Below, piece after piece: positions 35,006-44,192 of a stretch of 64,000 bases of DNA (positions within the stretch are counted from its first letter, which is position 1; each line of letters begins with the position of its first letter). Location of the stretch: the NCBI RefSeq assembly GCF_900129375.1, contig NZ_FQVN01000017.1, forward strand, positions 38,683 to 102,682, given 5' to 3'. The notes below the pieces were generated by a model that worked only from the letters and a program-made list of their open reading frames with translations, was not told the DNA's origin and ran no database searches. Origin of the DNA: Streptoalloteichus hindustanus (lineage in GTDB: Bacteria > Actinomycetota > Actinomycetes > Mycobacteriales > Pseudonocardiaceae). Both the position numbers and the translations under genes were made by a program.

Positions 35006-36009
35006 CCACCACCCCCGCCTGCGCGGGGCCGACAGCTCGGCCTGGTCGTCCACGTAGAGCAGGTCGGGCTCATCCCCGCGTGCGCGGGGCCGATATGGCA
35101 CGCGAGGACGTGCCAGCCTGCTCGGACGACTCATCCCCGCGTGCCCGGGGTCGACCTGGGGGAGATCGCGAACAGCTCGCCCACGTAGGGCTCATCCCCG
35201 CGTGCGCGGGGCCGATCTACGGAGACTTCGCCACCGCCCTGTCGGACCAGGCTCATCCCCGCGTGCGCGGGGCCAACCAGGCCGCTGTGGCCAGCATCCT
35301 CGATCACTGGGGCTCATCCCCGCGTGCGCGGGGCCGACACCCGGCGGCCCGCCTTCGACTTCGGGTAGGGCGGCTCATCCCCGCGTGCGCGGGGCCGATC
35401 CGACCAGGTCTGGCTGCTGACCCGGCCCAGCCGGCTCATCCCCGCGTGCGCGGGGCCGATGCGATCGCAACTCGCACAAGTCGTGGGGACGAGGGCTCAT
35501 CCCCGCGTGCGCGGGGCCGATAGCAGGAGCCGCTACCCATGGACCCCACGCCCAGGCTCATCCCCGCGTGCGCGGGGCCGATCTGGCCGCTGAACTGCGC
35601 GAGCTCCTCGCGCAGGGCTCATCCCCGCGTGCGCGGGGCCGATTTCGACGTAGACGAGGTGAGGGCGGAGATCAGCGGCTCATCCCCGCGTGCGCGGGGC
35701 CGATACAAAGCTCGCTCATAATCCGTCAGGTCGTGGGGGCTCATCCCCGCGTGCGCGGGGCCGATGTGTCCATCCGCCCGGGCGGCCGGGTCCTGGACGG
35801 CTCATCCCCGCGTGCGCGGGGCCGATGCGGCCTCGCTTGGCCGCAGGGTCGTTCCGACCGGCTCATCCCCGCGTGCGCGGGGCCGATGCGGCCTTGCGAC
35901 GCCGGGCGGGCCTGGCCACCGGCTCATCCCCGCGTGCGCGGGGCCGATGCGCAGTTCGCCGTCGACGGCGAGCGCGATGACGGCTCATCCCCGCGTGCGC
36001 GGGGCCGAT
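35006..36009 (-). CRISPR. Type I-E CRISPR array, 16 repeats plus one degenerate end repeat
   Basis: 28-bp repeats every 61 bp (33-bp spacers) from 35067 to 36009. Read on the minus strand the repeat has the I-E form (ATCGGCCCCGCGCACGCGGG and then GATGAGCC), with an internal CCCCGCGCACGCGGGG hairpin. Low-coordinate repeats are decayed: the first (35006-35033), the third (35128-35155, four changes), and the 3' ends at 35277 and 35338. That marks the old, trailer end. The array is therefore transcribed leftward from a leader at about 36010-36090. All spacers differ by eye. No cas gene is present in the window. Confidence 0.97.
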
Positions 36010-36090
36010 ACTTCTTGACCTGGGGTGATGGTGCGGGCTCGTCGTGTTTTTGACCAGTTCGGTTCGACAATAGATCAACTGGTGCTGGGG
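36010..36090 (-). promoter_or_regulatory. CRISPR leader
   Basis: The AT-richer segment beside the best-conserved repeats. On the minus strand it contains CAGTTGATCTATTGTC and then AACTGGTCAAAAAC, ~40-80 nt before the first repeat, similar in type to actinobacterial I-E leaders. It should carry the promoter and integration signals. Confidence 0.65.
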
Positions 36091-36137
36091 GAGGTGGGGT
36101 GCCGGGGCGGAGTCTTCTGATCTTCTCGGCTTGGAGG

Positions 36138-36776
36138 TCAGTCGCAGCGGCCCCGCATGGCTCGTGCTGCCTCTTCGGGGCGGAGTGGGGGTTCGGGGAG
36201 GGGGTGGGCGGCTGGGGCGCGGAGTCCGTCGAGCATCAGGGCGAGGTGGCGGCGCCAGGCGCGGGGGGCGACGTCGTGGGTGGCCTCCACCGTGCGGGCC
36301 TGGCCCCAGATCACGAAGGCCAGGTCCTCCAGGGTGATGTCGGCTCGTAGCGCTCCGGATTCCTGAGCTCGGGTGACAATGCGCTGCATCAGCGCGTACC
36401 CGTGTCGTCGGGCTTCTTCGGTCGCCGTGGCTTCGGGGATGTGTCGGGCGGCCAGGTCGCTGTAGCCGCGGTCCGCGGCCTGCCACTCGCAGACGTGTTC
36501 CAGGAAGAAGACGAAGCCCTCCCAGGCGTCGGCCATGGTCAGGACGTGTTCGGCGAGTGCGGCGGTGGCCGTGATCCGGTCGGCGAAGACGGCGTCGATG
36601 AGGGCGGCGCGGTGGGGGAAGCGGTTGTAGAGCGTGCCGATGCTGACTCCGGCGCGGCGGGCGATCTCCTCCAGCGGCACGTCGAGGCCGCGTTCGGCGA
36701 ACGCCGTGCGGGCGGCGTCGATGAGCAGCTCGCGGTTGCGTTGGGCGTCGCGGCGCAGGGGGCGGGCGCTGGGCAT
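36138..36776 (-). CDS. TetR family transcriptional regulator
   Basis: A 212-residue regulator with HTH RTAFAERGLDVPLEEIARRA then GVSIGTLYNRFPHRAALIDA. Divergent from an SDR gene; two strong palindromes lie in the 129-bp gap, so repression of both genes is very likely. It is convergent with the CRISPR leader region but has no functional link to it. Confidence 0.9.
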   Translation of the reverse strand: MPSARPLRRDAQRNRELLIDAARTAFAERGLDVPLEEIARRAGVSIGTLYNRFPHRAALIDAVFADRITATAALAEHVLTMADAWEGFVFFLEHVCEWQAADRGYSDLAARHIPEATATEEARRHGYALMQRIVTRAQESGALRADITLEDLAFVIWGQARTVEATHDVAPRAWRRHLALMLDGLRAPAAHPLPEPPLRPEEAARAMRGRCD

Positions 36777-36789
36777 GTCTCGATCCTAG

Positions 36790-36842
36790 AACTTGAGGGT
36801 GTCCTCAAGTTAATCTACGGTCGATCTTGAGGGTCGCCTCAA
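36790..36842. promoter_or_regulatory. Two TetR operators
   Basis: AACTTGAGG-GTGT-CCTCAAGTT (36790-36811) is a perfect 9-bp inverted repeat; TTGAGG-GTCG-CCTCAA (36827-36842) is a second, shorter copy. Centres are 34 bp apart, about three helical turns. Both sit between divergent starts of the TetR and SDR genes. Confidence 0.85.
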
Positions 36843-36905
36843 CTTCCGTTCGGGTGGTGCCAGGAGACGCTGGCCGACCCGCTCCCAGGAGAAGGGCACA
36901 ACGAC

Positions 36906-37649
36906 ATGTCACGCACCATCGCCGTGTTCGGCGCAGGTCCCGGGTTGGGACGTTCGATCGCCATCCGGTTCGGCCGCGAGGGCTTCCGGGTCGCGTTGGT
37001 GGCCAGGCGCCGGGACCGGCTCGACGCCCTGGTCGCCGAACTCGCGGCGCAGGGTGTGGAGGCCGCCGCCTTCCCTGCCGATCTTTCCGACCCCAACGGA
37101 GTTCTGGCAGTCGTCGACGCGATCACCGCACGGTTCGGCTCCCTCGACGTCGTCTACTACGGTCCCTCCGGGCTGGAGCGCGGGCTGCTGCCGGTGCCGG
37201 TGCTCGACGTCGACTCCGCGAGCATCGACGGCTACCTGGACCTGATGCTGCGCACGCCGATCGCCCTGGTTCGCGCGGTGCTGCCCGGCATGCGGGAACG
37301 CGGCGAGGGCGGACTGCTGTTCGCGGCGGGGGTTTCCGCCAAGTACCCGGTTCCGTTCATGGGCAACGTCGGGATCGTCCTGGCCGGACTGCGCAACTAC
37401 GTCCACAACCTGCACGCCGCCCTGGCAGGAGAGGGTGTCTACGCGGGAATGCTGCCGATCGGCGCGCTCATCGAGCGCAGCGACGCGCAACGGCTGTTCG
37501 ACGCCAACCCGGATGTCCGTCCGGAGCAGGAGGTCGAGCGCGTCGAACCCGACCACCTGGCCGAGCGGTGCTGGGAGCTGTACCGGCGTCGTGACCGGGT
37601 GGAGGACGTCGTGGGCAACTTCGGCCAGGAAGATCTCGCCTCCGCCTGA
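36906..37649 (+). CDS. Atypical short-chain dehydrogenase/reductase lacking the YxxxK motif
   Basis: A 247-residue Rossmann protein. VFGAGPGLGRSIAIRFGREG is the cofactor motif and LVARRRDRL favours NADP. Ser is present in FAAGVSAKYP. However, the catalytic YxxxK of classical SDRs is absent: the corresponding stretch reads PFMGNVGIVLAGLRN. It may be a binding or regulatory protein, or use another residue. Under control of the divergent TetR by sequence context. Confidence 0.8.
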   Translation: MSRTIAVFGAGPGLGRSIAIRFGREGFRVALVARRRDRLDALVAELAAQGVEAAAFPADLSDPNGVLAVVDAITARFGSLDVVYYGPSGLERGLLPVPVLDVDSASIDGYLDLMLRTPIALVRAVLPGMRERGEGGLLFAAGVSAKYPVPFMGNVGIVLAGLRNYVHNLHAALAGEGVYAGMLPIGALIERSDAQRLFDANPDVRPEQEVERVEPDHLAERCWELYRRRDRVEDVVGNFGQEDLASA

Positions 37650-37694
37650 GGAGCGCCGGTCTGACAACCACCTCCGGTGACTGTCCTCAGTGGA

Positions 37695-37735
37695 CGTCGA
37701 GTCATGGTGATCGACAGGATCACCACGACTCGACG
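37695..37735 (+). terminator. Hairpin after the SDR gene
   Basis: CGTCGAGTC and TGGTGATC (37695-37712) pair with GATCACCA and GACTCGACG (37718-37735); one mismatch and a 5-nt loop. Confidence 0.8.
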
Positions 37736-37860
37736 CCCTCACCCGGAGACCCGAGGGGCGACGACACTCTTTCAGGCGTTTCCGGAGTTGTGGTCCCACG
37801 CTGGCGGTTAGGTTCGACCACGCCGGGGCGGGCGCAGTCCGACGACGTCGGAGGGATCTC

Positions 37861-39057
37861 ATGAGCGCGCGGCAGGACCCCGTTCCCTACCCGTTCGGCC
37901 CGCGAAACGGCCTGGAGCTCGATCCCGCGTACGCGGGGTGCCGGTCGCGGGCCGGCCTGACCCGGGTCCGGCCGCCCTTCGGGGACGAGGCGTGGCTGGT
38001 CACCCGGCACGGGGACCTCCGGGCGGTGCTCCGGGACCCCCGGTTCAGCCGGGCCGTCGCGGTGCGGCGCGACGAACCCCGGATGAGTCCCTGTCCCCTC
38101 AAGACGAGCGTCCTCTCGCTGGACCCGCCGAACCACACGGAGGTCCGGAGGCGCATCGTGGCCGCGCTCGCCTTCACCGGTGGGCGGATCGAGCGCCTGC
38201 GCCCCCAGGTCGAGCGCCTCGCGCATCGCCTCATCGACGACATGACGCGGCACGGTGCTCCCGTCGACTTCGACGAGTGGTTCTCCGTGCCGCTGGCGGG
38301 CGGGATCGGGTGCGCGTTGCTCGGCGTCCCCTACGCCGACCGCGCGATGTTCCGGAGCTGGCTGGTGGCACTGGCCACCAACACCCTGCCGCCCCCGGAG
38401 TTCGAGGAGCGCGTCGCGGCGGTCTTCGACTACATGGGCGGGCTGTTGGCGCGTCGCCGGCGGGAGCCGCGCGACGACGTCCTCAGCGCGCTGGTCGAGG
38501 TGAGCGACGGAACCCGGCTGGCCGGTCTGTCCCTGGTGGAGCTCGCCAGCGATCTGCTGCTGGCCGTCTTCGACAACACCTCGGCGCAACTGGGCAACGT
38601 GGTGTACCTCCTGCTCCGGGAACCCGACCACGTCGTCCGGCTGCGGCAGCGACCGGAGCTGCTGGCCCCCGCGATCGAGGAACTCCTGCGCCTGGCGCCG
38701 TTTCCCGCGCACGCCACCTTCGCCCGCTACGCCACCGAGGACGTCGAAGTGGGCGGAACCACCGTGCGCGCGGGCGAAGCGATCCTGCCCGCCCTGCCCG
38801 CCGGCAACTTCGACGACACCGTGTTCCCGTCACCGCGCACCGCGATCTTCGATCGCCCCCGCAACCCCCACCTGTCCTTCGGCTACGGCACCCACCACTG
38901 CCTGGGCGGCCCGCTGGTCCGAATGCTGATGCGCACCGCGATCCACGCGCTGCTGTCCCGGTTGCCCGGAATCCGGCTGGCCGTGCCAGGGGAGCGGGTG
39001 CCGTGGCGGGTGGACCTGGAGGTGCGGCGCGTGGCCGAACTACCAGTCGCCTGGTGA
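37861..39057 (+). CDS. Cytochrome P450
   Basis: A 398-residue bacterial P450. ExxR in EELLRLAPFP near residue 279. Heme loop LSFGYGTHHCLGGPL with Cys near residue 348. The I-helix reads LLLAVFDNTSAQ: the usual AGxxT Gly is Val and the Thr that helps O2 cleavage is Asn, so oxygen activation may be unusual, as in some P450s that use a substrate hydroxyl or couple radicals. It faces the flavoprotein/radical-SAM operon tail to tail (7 bp between stops), so these three enzymes may form a small cluster. Confidence 0.92.
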   Translation: MSARQDPVPYPFGPRNGLELDPAYAGCRSRAGLTRVRPPFGDEAWLVTRHGDLRAVLRDPRFSRAVAVRRDEPRMSPCPLKTSVLSLDPPNHTEVRRRIVAALAFTGGRIERLRPQVERLAHRLIDDMTRHGAPVDFDEWFSVPLAGGIGCALLGVPYADRAMFRSWLVALATNTLPPPEFEERVAAVFDYMGGLLARRRREPRDDVLSALVEVSDGTRLAGLSLVELASDLLLAVFDNTSAQLGNVVYLLLREPDHVVRLRQRPELLAPAIEELLRLAPFPAHATFARYATEDVEVGGTTVRAGEAILPALPAGNFDDTVFPSPRTAIFDRPRNPHLSFGYGTHHCLGGPLVRMLMRTAIHALLSRLPGIRLAVPGERVPWRVDLEVRRVAELPVAW

Positions 39058-39064
39058 TCCGCGC

Positions 39065-41077
39065 TCAGGCGAACACCAGGTCGTGCAGGGGCCGCGCCAG
39101 ACCGCGCCAGACCAGCATGGCGTAGCGGCTGAACGAGAACTGGGGATGGTGGTTGGCCAACAGCGACGGCGGCGTCAGGGCGACACCGACCACGTCGCCC
39201 TCGTCCGACGCGAGATCGGGGGGAAGATCTCCGTTGTCCCGCAACAGAGGGACCGCCGCCGCAGGCACGCGGACAGGCACCTTCTCGCTCTCGCCGCTGC
39301 GCAGCGACCGGAAGACCGCGACCGCCGCCAGATCCACGTCCAGCGTCTCGCGGGCGAGCCGCCGACCGTCCTCGTCGACGTCGGGCAGGCCGTCCAGGAG
39401 AAAACCGGTGGCATCACGAAGGAATCGGGCCGCCACGCCGTCCTGGGTCAGTCGGTGCAGGATGGCCTCGTAGTGCATCTCGCTGCGCAGGTAGACCCCG
39501 TTGTCGCCGGACTCCACACCCAACTGCCCGTCGATCAGCTCCCAGTCCACCTTTTCCGGGCTGCGCCACGACTCCCGGTAGTTGCGGGCGAGCCGGCGGA
39601 CCACGTCGTCGCCGTCCCAGCCGAAGAGGAAGTCCCGCAGCCGGTCGCACAGGTCCACCAGCCGCGCGTTCCCCGCGGTATGCAGAACGCGCAGGCCGCA
39701 GCGCAGCACCGCCTTCTGGAACAGGTACACGCACAGCCGCAGCTCCAGTCCGCGCAGCCAGTCCTCCTCGCTCATGCGGGAATGGCCGACCACCATCTCC
39801 ACCACCATCTCCGGGTCGGTCACGTCCGCCGGCGACCGGCGCACGACGAGCCGCTGTTCCTCCCGGAACCGCTCACGGGTGTAGTCGGTGTTGTTCAACA
39901 GCAGCAAGGGAAAGACGACCGGGGACCCACCGGCGGTGAGCGTTTCCTCAAGGCCCCTGGTGAAACTGTCGTAGGTCTCCCCGGGCATGCCCCAGATGAG
40001 ATCGGTGTAGGTGGCGATGCCCAGTTCGCGGAAACCGGTCTGGAGCCGGCGGTAGTTCTCCAGCCGGATGTTCGACCGGTTCGCCAGGTCCAGCACCGTG
40101 GGGTCGAAGGACTGGGTGGACAACGTGACCGGCGCGAGAATCGCGCCGTCGTGCAGGATCTTCGCCGTCCGCAGCACCCGGTCGTTGCTGTTCTTGGCCC
40201 AGGTGACGATCAGGTCCGGGTTCTTGCCGTGGCGGTGGCACAGCTCCACCAGCAGCCGGGCGATGTCGACGTCCCTGGGCAGGATGCCGAAGTTGGCGTC
40301 GGCGAGCCCCAAACTCAGTTGTGGCCCGGACAGCCGGATGATCCGGTCGAGGTCCTGTTCGATGCGTTCCAGCGGGAACTGGCGGACCTTGGAGTTGGTC
40401 GCGCCGCCCCAGTAGCAGAAGGCGCAGCCGTAGGGGCAGCCCCGGTTCGTCTCGTATACGACCAGGGAGGTCTCGGCCAGTTCGCGGTCGGAGTGCACCG
40501 CGACCGGTGACGGGACCTCGGCCAGGTCGGCGATGCGCGGCGCCGGCTCGGTGGTGACCACGTGCCGAGCGCTGCCCCGACCGGACCAGTAGCTGACGCC
40601 GGGAATGTCGCAGAAGTCGTCCCGGCCATGCAGGAGGGAGCGCAGGATGTCGACGAACCGCAGCTCGCCGTCGCCGTGCACCAGCACGTCGACCCAGGGT
40701 GCCTCGGCGAACAGTTCGTCCTGTTGGTAGCTGACGTCGTTGCCACCAACGACAACCCGGCAGTCCGGCCACCGCTCCTTGATGCGACGGGCCATGAGCA
40801 GCGACTTGGCCCGGTTCCAGAAGTAGATCGTGAAACTGACCGCCAGCGGGTCGTCGAGCGCGGCCAGCACGTCGGCGCAGGCCCGCTCGAACCCCTCCCC
40901 GCGCGGGAGCCGGACGTGGCGGTGGAACTCGCAGGCCGCGCCGACCTCGGGGTCCGCCTCGGCGGCGGCCTGGAGGTAGCCCAACGTCGCGCTGTACACC
41001 ATGCCGGGAATGGACGTCAGGTCGATGAGGTGGACCTGCCTGCGGGGGGCGCTGGGGGCGTGGTCTGCGACGGTCAT
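39065..41077 (-). CDS. B12-binding-type radical SAM enzyme
   Basis: A 670-residue protein. Residues ~10-180 resemble the cobalamin-binding Rossmann domain that precedes class B radical SAM domains, with CRVVVGGNDVSYQQDELFAE and VLVHGDGELRF. The cluster motif is RGCPYGCAFCYWGG (CxxxCxxC near 213-220). The TIM barrel has STQSFDPTVLDLANRSN and DLIWGMPGET. A ~250-residue C-terminal domain follows. Such enzymes methylate unactivated carbons, rearrange rings or modify peptides. The true start is the ATG overlapping the flavoprotein stop (ATGA); the frame is open further upstream. Confidence 0.88.
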   Translation of the reverse strand: MTVADHAPSAPRRQVHLIDLTSIPGMVYSATLGYLQAAAEADPEVGAACEFHRHVRLPRGEGFERACADVLAALDDPLAVSFTIYFWNRAKSLLMARRIKERWPDCRVVVGGNDVSYQQDELFAEAPWVDVLVHGDGELRFVDILRSLLHGRDDFCDIPGVSYWSGRGSARHVVTTEPAPRIADLAEVPSPVAVHSDRELAETSLVVYETNRGCPYGCAFCYWGGATNSKVRQFPLERIEQDLDRIIRLSGPQLSLGLADANFGILPRDVDIARLLVELCHRHGKNPDLIVTWAKNSNDRVLRTAKILHDGAILAPVTLSTQSFDPTVLDLANRSNIRLENYRRLQTGFRELGIATYTDLIWGMPGETYDSFTRGLEETLTAGGSPVVFPLLLLNNTDYTRERFREEQRLVVRRSPADVTDPEMVVEMVVGHSRMSEEDWLRGLELRLCVYLFQKAVLRCGLRVLHTAGNARLVDLCDRLRDFLFGWDGDDVVRRLARNYRESWRSPEKVDWELIDGQLGVESGDNGVYLRSEMHYEAILHRLTQDGVAARFLRDATGFLLDGLPDVDEDGRRLARETLDVDLAAVAVFRSLRSGESEKVPVRVPAAAVPLLRDNGDLPPDLASDEGDVVGVALTPPSLLANHHPQFSFSRYAMLVWRGLARPLHDLVFA

Positions 41078-42333
41078 GCCGGCGTGCTCGCCTTCCTCCG
41101 ACAGCTCTCGTGCCGCGCGGCGTGGGCCGGCGCGCCCGAGATGATGCGTGCGATGTTCTCGGGGGCGAAGAACTCCTGCGGGGAGACCTGGGCCCCCACG
41201 GTCCCGAAGAAGCGGGTGCGCTGCTCCTCGTTGTGCCGCAACGCCTCGAAGAGCCGGAGCTGGTCCGGGTCGCACGCCGCCAGCTTCGCCATCTCCGCGA
41301 CGTGGTCGAAGTGGTCCCGGAAGGTGCGCGCGCACCAGGTCCCGAACCCGGCGAGGGCCTGGGCCATCGGCCGGCGCCCGGTGAGACCCGCGTCGAGGGC
41401 GTGGGCGAGCGCGTCGGCCTGCCGGAAGGCGTCGCTGATGCCGATGCCGGCGACGGGGTCCTTGCGTTGGAGCGCGTCGCCCACCAACGCCCACCCGGGG
41501 CCGTGCGTGCGCCGCAACCACTGGCGGGTGTCGCGCGTTCCGCGCAGCGGCCCCACCCGCCGTCCACTGCGGACACGACGCCCGATGTCCGGGAAGCGGT
41601 CCAGCACCCGCAGGTAGCTGCCCTCGATGTCGGCGCGGAACTCGGCGAACTCCTCGCTCCGACAACCCACCAACACGTTCACGCAGTCATCGTTGGTCGG
41701 CACGATGAAGATCTCGGGGCTCTCGATCCGGACCAGGATCTCCCGGATGTCCGTGCCCTGCCAGTACGCGTACCAGACGGCGGTGCGGGCCGGGGCCGAC
41801 AACTGCTCCTCGGCCGCGACAGTCCGCGCCACCAGCGAGCGCGCGCCGTCGGCCCCCACCACCATCGTCGCGGTCACGACCTCGGTTCGTCCCGCCCGAT
41901 CCCGGCCCTGGACGCCGACGACCCTGCCGTCCTCGGCGGTGAGCACGCGGTCGACGGTCCACTCCTGGCGCACCTCCGCGCCGGCGGCCGCTGCCGCCTC
42001 CACCAGGAGGTGGTCCAGCAGGAATCGCCGTGGGGCGACGCCGAAGCGCACGCCCTCCCACTCCGGTGACATACCGCTGAGGTAGAGATCTCCTACCCCC
42101 AGCGTGATTCCGGTGATGCGCGGGCAGCCGGTGGCGAGCACGCGGTCCAACAATCCCCAGTCGCGCAACCGAGCCACCGCGGGGAGATGGAGGTAGTGGG
42201 TGGACAGGGTGTCGCTGGGAAACGTCGCCCGGTCCACCAACAGCACCCGGTGACCGCGCCGCGCCAACAGCATCGCGGTCGGCGCGCCGGCACAACGGGC
42301 GCCCACTACGACGACGTCGTAGTCCTCACCCAT
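41074..42333 (-). CDS. FAD-dependent oxidoreductase (geranylgeranyl-reductase/halogenase-like)
   Basis: A 419-residue flavoprotein. YDVVVVGARCAGAPTAMLLA is the FAD motif, VVGADGARSLVARTV the DG motif and GWALVGDALQRKDPVAGIGI the second FAD motif. It belongs to the branch with geranylgeranyl reductases and some hydroxylases. The halogenase WxWxIP motif is not seen. It overlaps the radical SAM start (ATGA) and is itself overlapped by the 29-codon ORF upstream, implying one coupled transcript. The SD is GGAGG. Confidence 0.88.
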   Translation of the reverse strand: MGEDYDVVVVGARCAGAPTAMLLARRGHRVLLVDRATFPSDTLSTHYLHLPAVARLRDWGLLDRVLATGCPRITGITLGVGDLYLSGMSPEWEGVRFGVAPRRFLLDHLLVEAAAAAGAEVRQEWTVDRVLTAEDGRVVGVQGRDRAGRTEVVTATMVVGADGARSLVARTVAAEEQLSAPARTAVWYAYWQGTDIREILVRIESPEIFIVPTNDDCVNVLVGCRSEEFAEFRADIEGSYLRVLDRFPDIGRRVRSGRRVGPLRGTRDTRQWLRRTHGPGWALVGDALQRKDPVAGIGISDAFRQADALAHALDAGLTGRRPMAQALAGFGTWCARTFRDHFDHVAEMAKLAACDPDQLRLFEALRHNEEQRTRFFGTVGAQVSPQEFFAPENIARIISGAPAHAARHESCRRKASTPA

Positions 42334-42415
42334 GATTCCTCCGCGCCGCGTGACCGCCGGCCCCGCCCGTGCTGCGGTGGCGGGTGGACGCACTGTCCTG
42401 TTGCGTCGCTGCCAT
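42326..42415 (-). CDS. Candidate 29-residue peptide ahead of the FAD/radical-SAM pair
   Basis: ATG at 42415 is preceded by GAGGAG with a 7-nt gap, the best SD in the neighbourhood. The ORF codes for a 29-residue hydrophilic peptide starting MAATQQDSAS, rich in Ser, Thr, Gly, His and Arg, without Cys. It stops 8 bp inside the flavoprotein gene, so the two are translationally coupled. It could be a precursor peptide for the radical SAM enzyme, a leader peptide that sets expression, or chance. No conserved precursor motif is recognised. Confidence 0.35.
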   Translation of the reverse strand: MAATQQDSASTRHRSTGGAGGHAARRNHG

Positions 42416-42809
42416 CGGCGCGCTCCTCGCGAACGGACTGCACGGAACATTCCCGCCAGTGCGCTCCCCGTCGGAAAGCCACTTCCCGTTCTCCCTACCG
42501 TGGGCTCTGAAGGGGAGCAAGAGCGCCCACCTGAACGGGTAGCCAGTCAGGCGGAACCCGTGTTCCGGCGGGAAAGCGCTGGTGGCGCGGCCCTCCCCTT
42601 GAGCGAATTCACTCGTTCACGACACGACGTCCTTCGATGGGGACCCCGTCGGCCGCCCCGCACGGCGCTCCTGTCGCGACGCCCCGCAAAGCCGGTTGGT
42701 ACGGAAGCGTGTAACACGACGACCGGCCAGAAAGATCAACAAGTGCGACCGGCGGGCGACGGCCCGTCGGTCGCACGGGTTCTGGCGGGACATGGGGAGA
42801 GGAACAGGC
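42416..42809. other. Divergent intergenic region
   Basis: About 390 bp without a supported gene, between leftward and rightward transcripts. CGTGT-A-ACACG (42708-42718) is a short perfect palindrome upstream of the DUF4041 gene. Confidence 0.4.
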
Positions 42810-44189
42810 GTGTTCGGCAACAGGGGAGGCGCGGAGATCGCCGCGCTCCAGCAGCAGTTGGCCGCGGCGCACGCCACGATCGCCGAACTGCGGGGGTGGG
42901 TGGACCACCTGCGGGGCGCCGGGACGGCGTCGCTGGAGGCCGAGTTGCGCCAGCTCCGGTCCGCGGTGGAGCAGTCGAAGCGGGAGTACGCGACGCTGAC
43001 CGAGTCGGGGTACCGGCTCCGCACCGAGACCGAGTCGTTGCAGGCGCAGCTCGTGGAGACCCGCGACCTCGCCCTGCTCCAGGAGGTCGGCGTCTACGAG
43101 TACGCGCACCCGCTGGACGACGCGCTCGCCTACAAGGACGCGCTGGCCACGCTGAAGCAGCAGATCAAGACGGCCGCCAAGGGCGACGCGGTGACCTGTC
43201 ACGTCGACTGGGCCGTGAACGGGTCGGTGAAGGAAGGCCAGAAGCTCGGCCGGGACATGGCCAAACTGATGCTGCGCGCCTACAACGCCGAGGCCGACAA
43301 CGCGGTGCGCGTGGTCAAACCGCACACCCGCGAGGCGGTCAAGAAGAAGCTGACCACGACCCGGGACACCATCGCCAGACTCGGCCTGCTGATGCGGATC
43401 GCGATCTCGGTGGACTACCACCGGCTTCGGCTCCAGGAGATCGACCTCACCGCGGACTACCTGATGCGGGTCGAGGTCGAGCGCGAGCAGGCCCGGGCCG
43501 AGCGCGAGCGTCTCCGCGAGGAAGCCAAGGTGATGAAGGAGATCGAGCGGGAGCGGGAGCGTCTGCGGAAGGAACGCTCCCACTACCGCACCGTTGTCAG
43601 GCGGCTCAGGGAGAACGGCGACCTCGAAGCGCTGGAGCGGGCGCAGGAGCAGCTCGACGCGATCGACGACGCGATCGCCGGGGTGGAGGAACGGGCCGCC
43701 AACGCCCGCGCCGGCTACGTCTACGTGATCTCCAACATCGGGGCGTTCGGCCCCGACGTGGTCAAGATCGGGATGACCCGCCGGCTGGAGCCGATGGACC
43801 GGGTGCGCGAACTCGGCGACGCGTCGGTGCCGTTCCGGTTCGACACCCACGCCCTGATCTTCTCCGAGGACGCGGTGGCGTTGGAGACCGCGCTGCACCA
43901 GCGGCTGGCCGACAAGCGGGTCAACCTCGTCAACCCGCGCCGCGAGTTCTTCTACGCGACCCCGGCCGAGGTCAGGGACCTCCTGGTCAGCCTGGGCGAT
44001 GACCACGTCCTGGAGTACACCGACACCGCGGAGGCCGTCGAGTGGCGCGCCTCCGAACCCGGCCGACGGAGCGGTTCGGCCGCCGAGGAACCACCGGCGG
44101 AACCCCGCGGGGATGCGGCGTTGGCCGCCGCGGCGACGCACACCGACGCGGGCGGGGACGGAGACCTGTCCGACGATGGAGTGGAGTGA
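42810..44189 (+). CDS. DUF4041 protein with C-terminal GIY-YIG (T5orf172/MUG113) domain
   Basis: A 459-residue protein. Residues ~10-80 are a coiled coil (LQQQLAAAHATIAELRGWVD). Residues ~90-200 are the DUF4041 core (EVGVYEYAHPLDDALAYKDA, then NAVRVVKPHTREAVKKKLTT). A long charged coiled coil spans ~200-300. The GIY-YIG-type domain starts near 305 (GYVYVISNIGAFGPDVVKIG) and includes LHQRLADKRVNLVNPRREFF. Known from phages and bacterial genomes; nuclease activity is inferred from the fold. The GTG at 42810 follows GGAGAGGAA. It is followed 3 bp later by the DUF2510 gene. Confidence 0.85.
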   Translation: MFGNRGGAEIAALQQQLAAAHATIAELRGWVDHLRGAGTASLEAELRQLRSAVEQSKREYATLTESGYRLRTETESLQAQLVETRDLALLQEVGVYEYAHPLDDALAYKDALATLKQQIKTAAKGDAVTCHVDWAVNGSVKEGQKLGRDMAKLMLRAYNAEADNAVRVVKPHTREAVKKKLTTTRDTIARLGLLMRIAISVDYHRLRLQEIDLTADYLMRVEVEREQARAERERLREEAKVMKEIERERERLRKERSHYRTVVRRLRENGDLEALERAQEQLDAIDDAIAGVEERAANARAGYVYVISNIGAFGPDVVKIGMTRRLEPMDRVRELGDASVPFRFDTHALIFSEDAVALETALHQRLADKRVNLVNPRREFFYATPAEVRDLLVSLGDDHVLEYTDTAEAVEWRASEPGRRSGSAAEEPPAEPRGDAALAAAATHTDAGGDGDLSDDGVE

Positions 44190-44192
44190 CCG

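Noticed and set aside
35080..36053. Open frames running through the CRISPR repeats (SSPRARGR-type peptides)
   Set aside because: Translation of the repeat array; not genes.
39065..41665. Longer N-terminus for the radical SAM protein
   Set aside because: The extra ~195 residues are a shadow of the flavoprotein; the ATGA overlap marks the true start.
41074..42333. Flavin-dependent halogenase
   Set aside because: The WxWxIP motif was not found.
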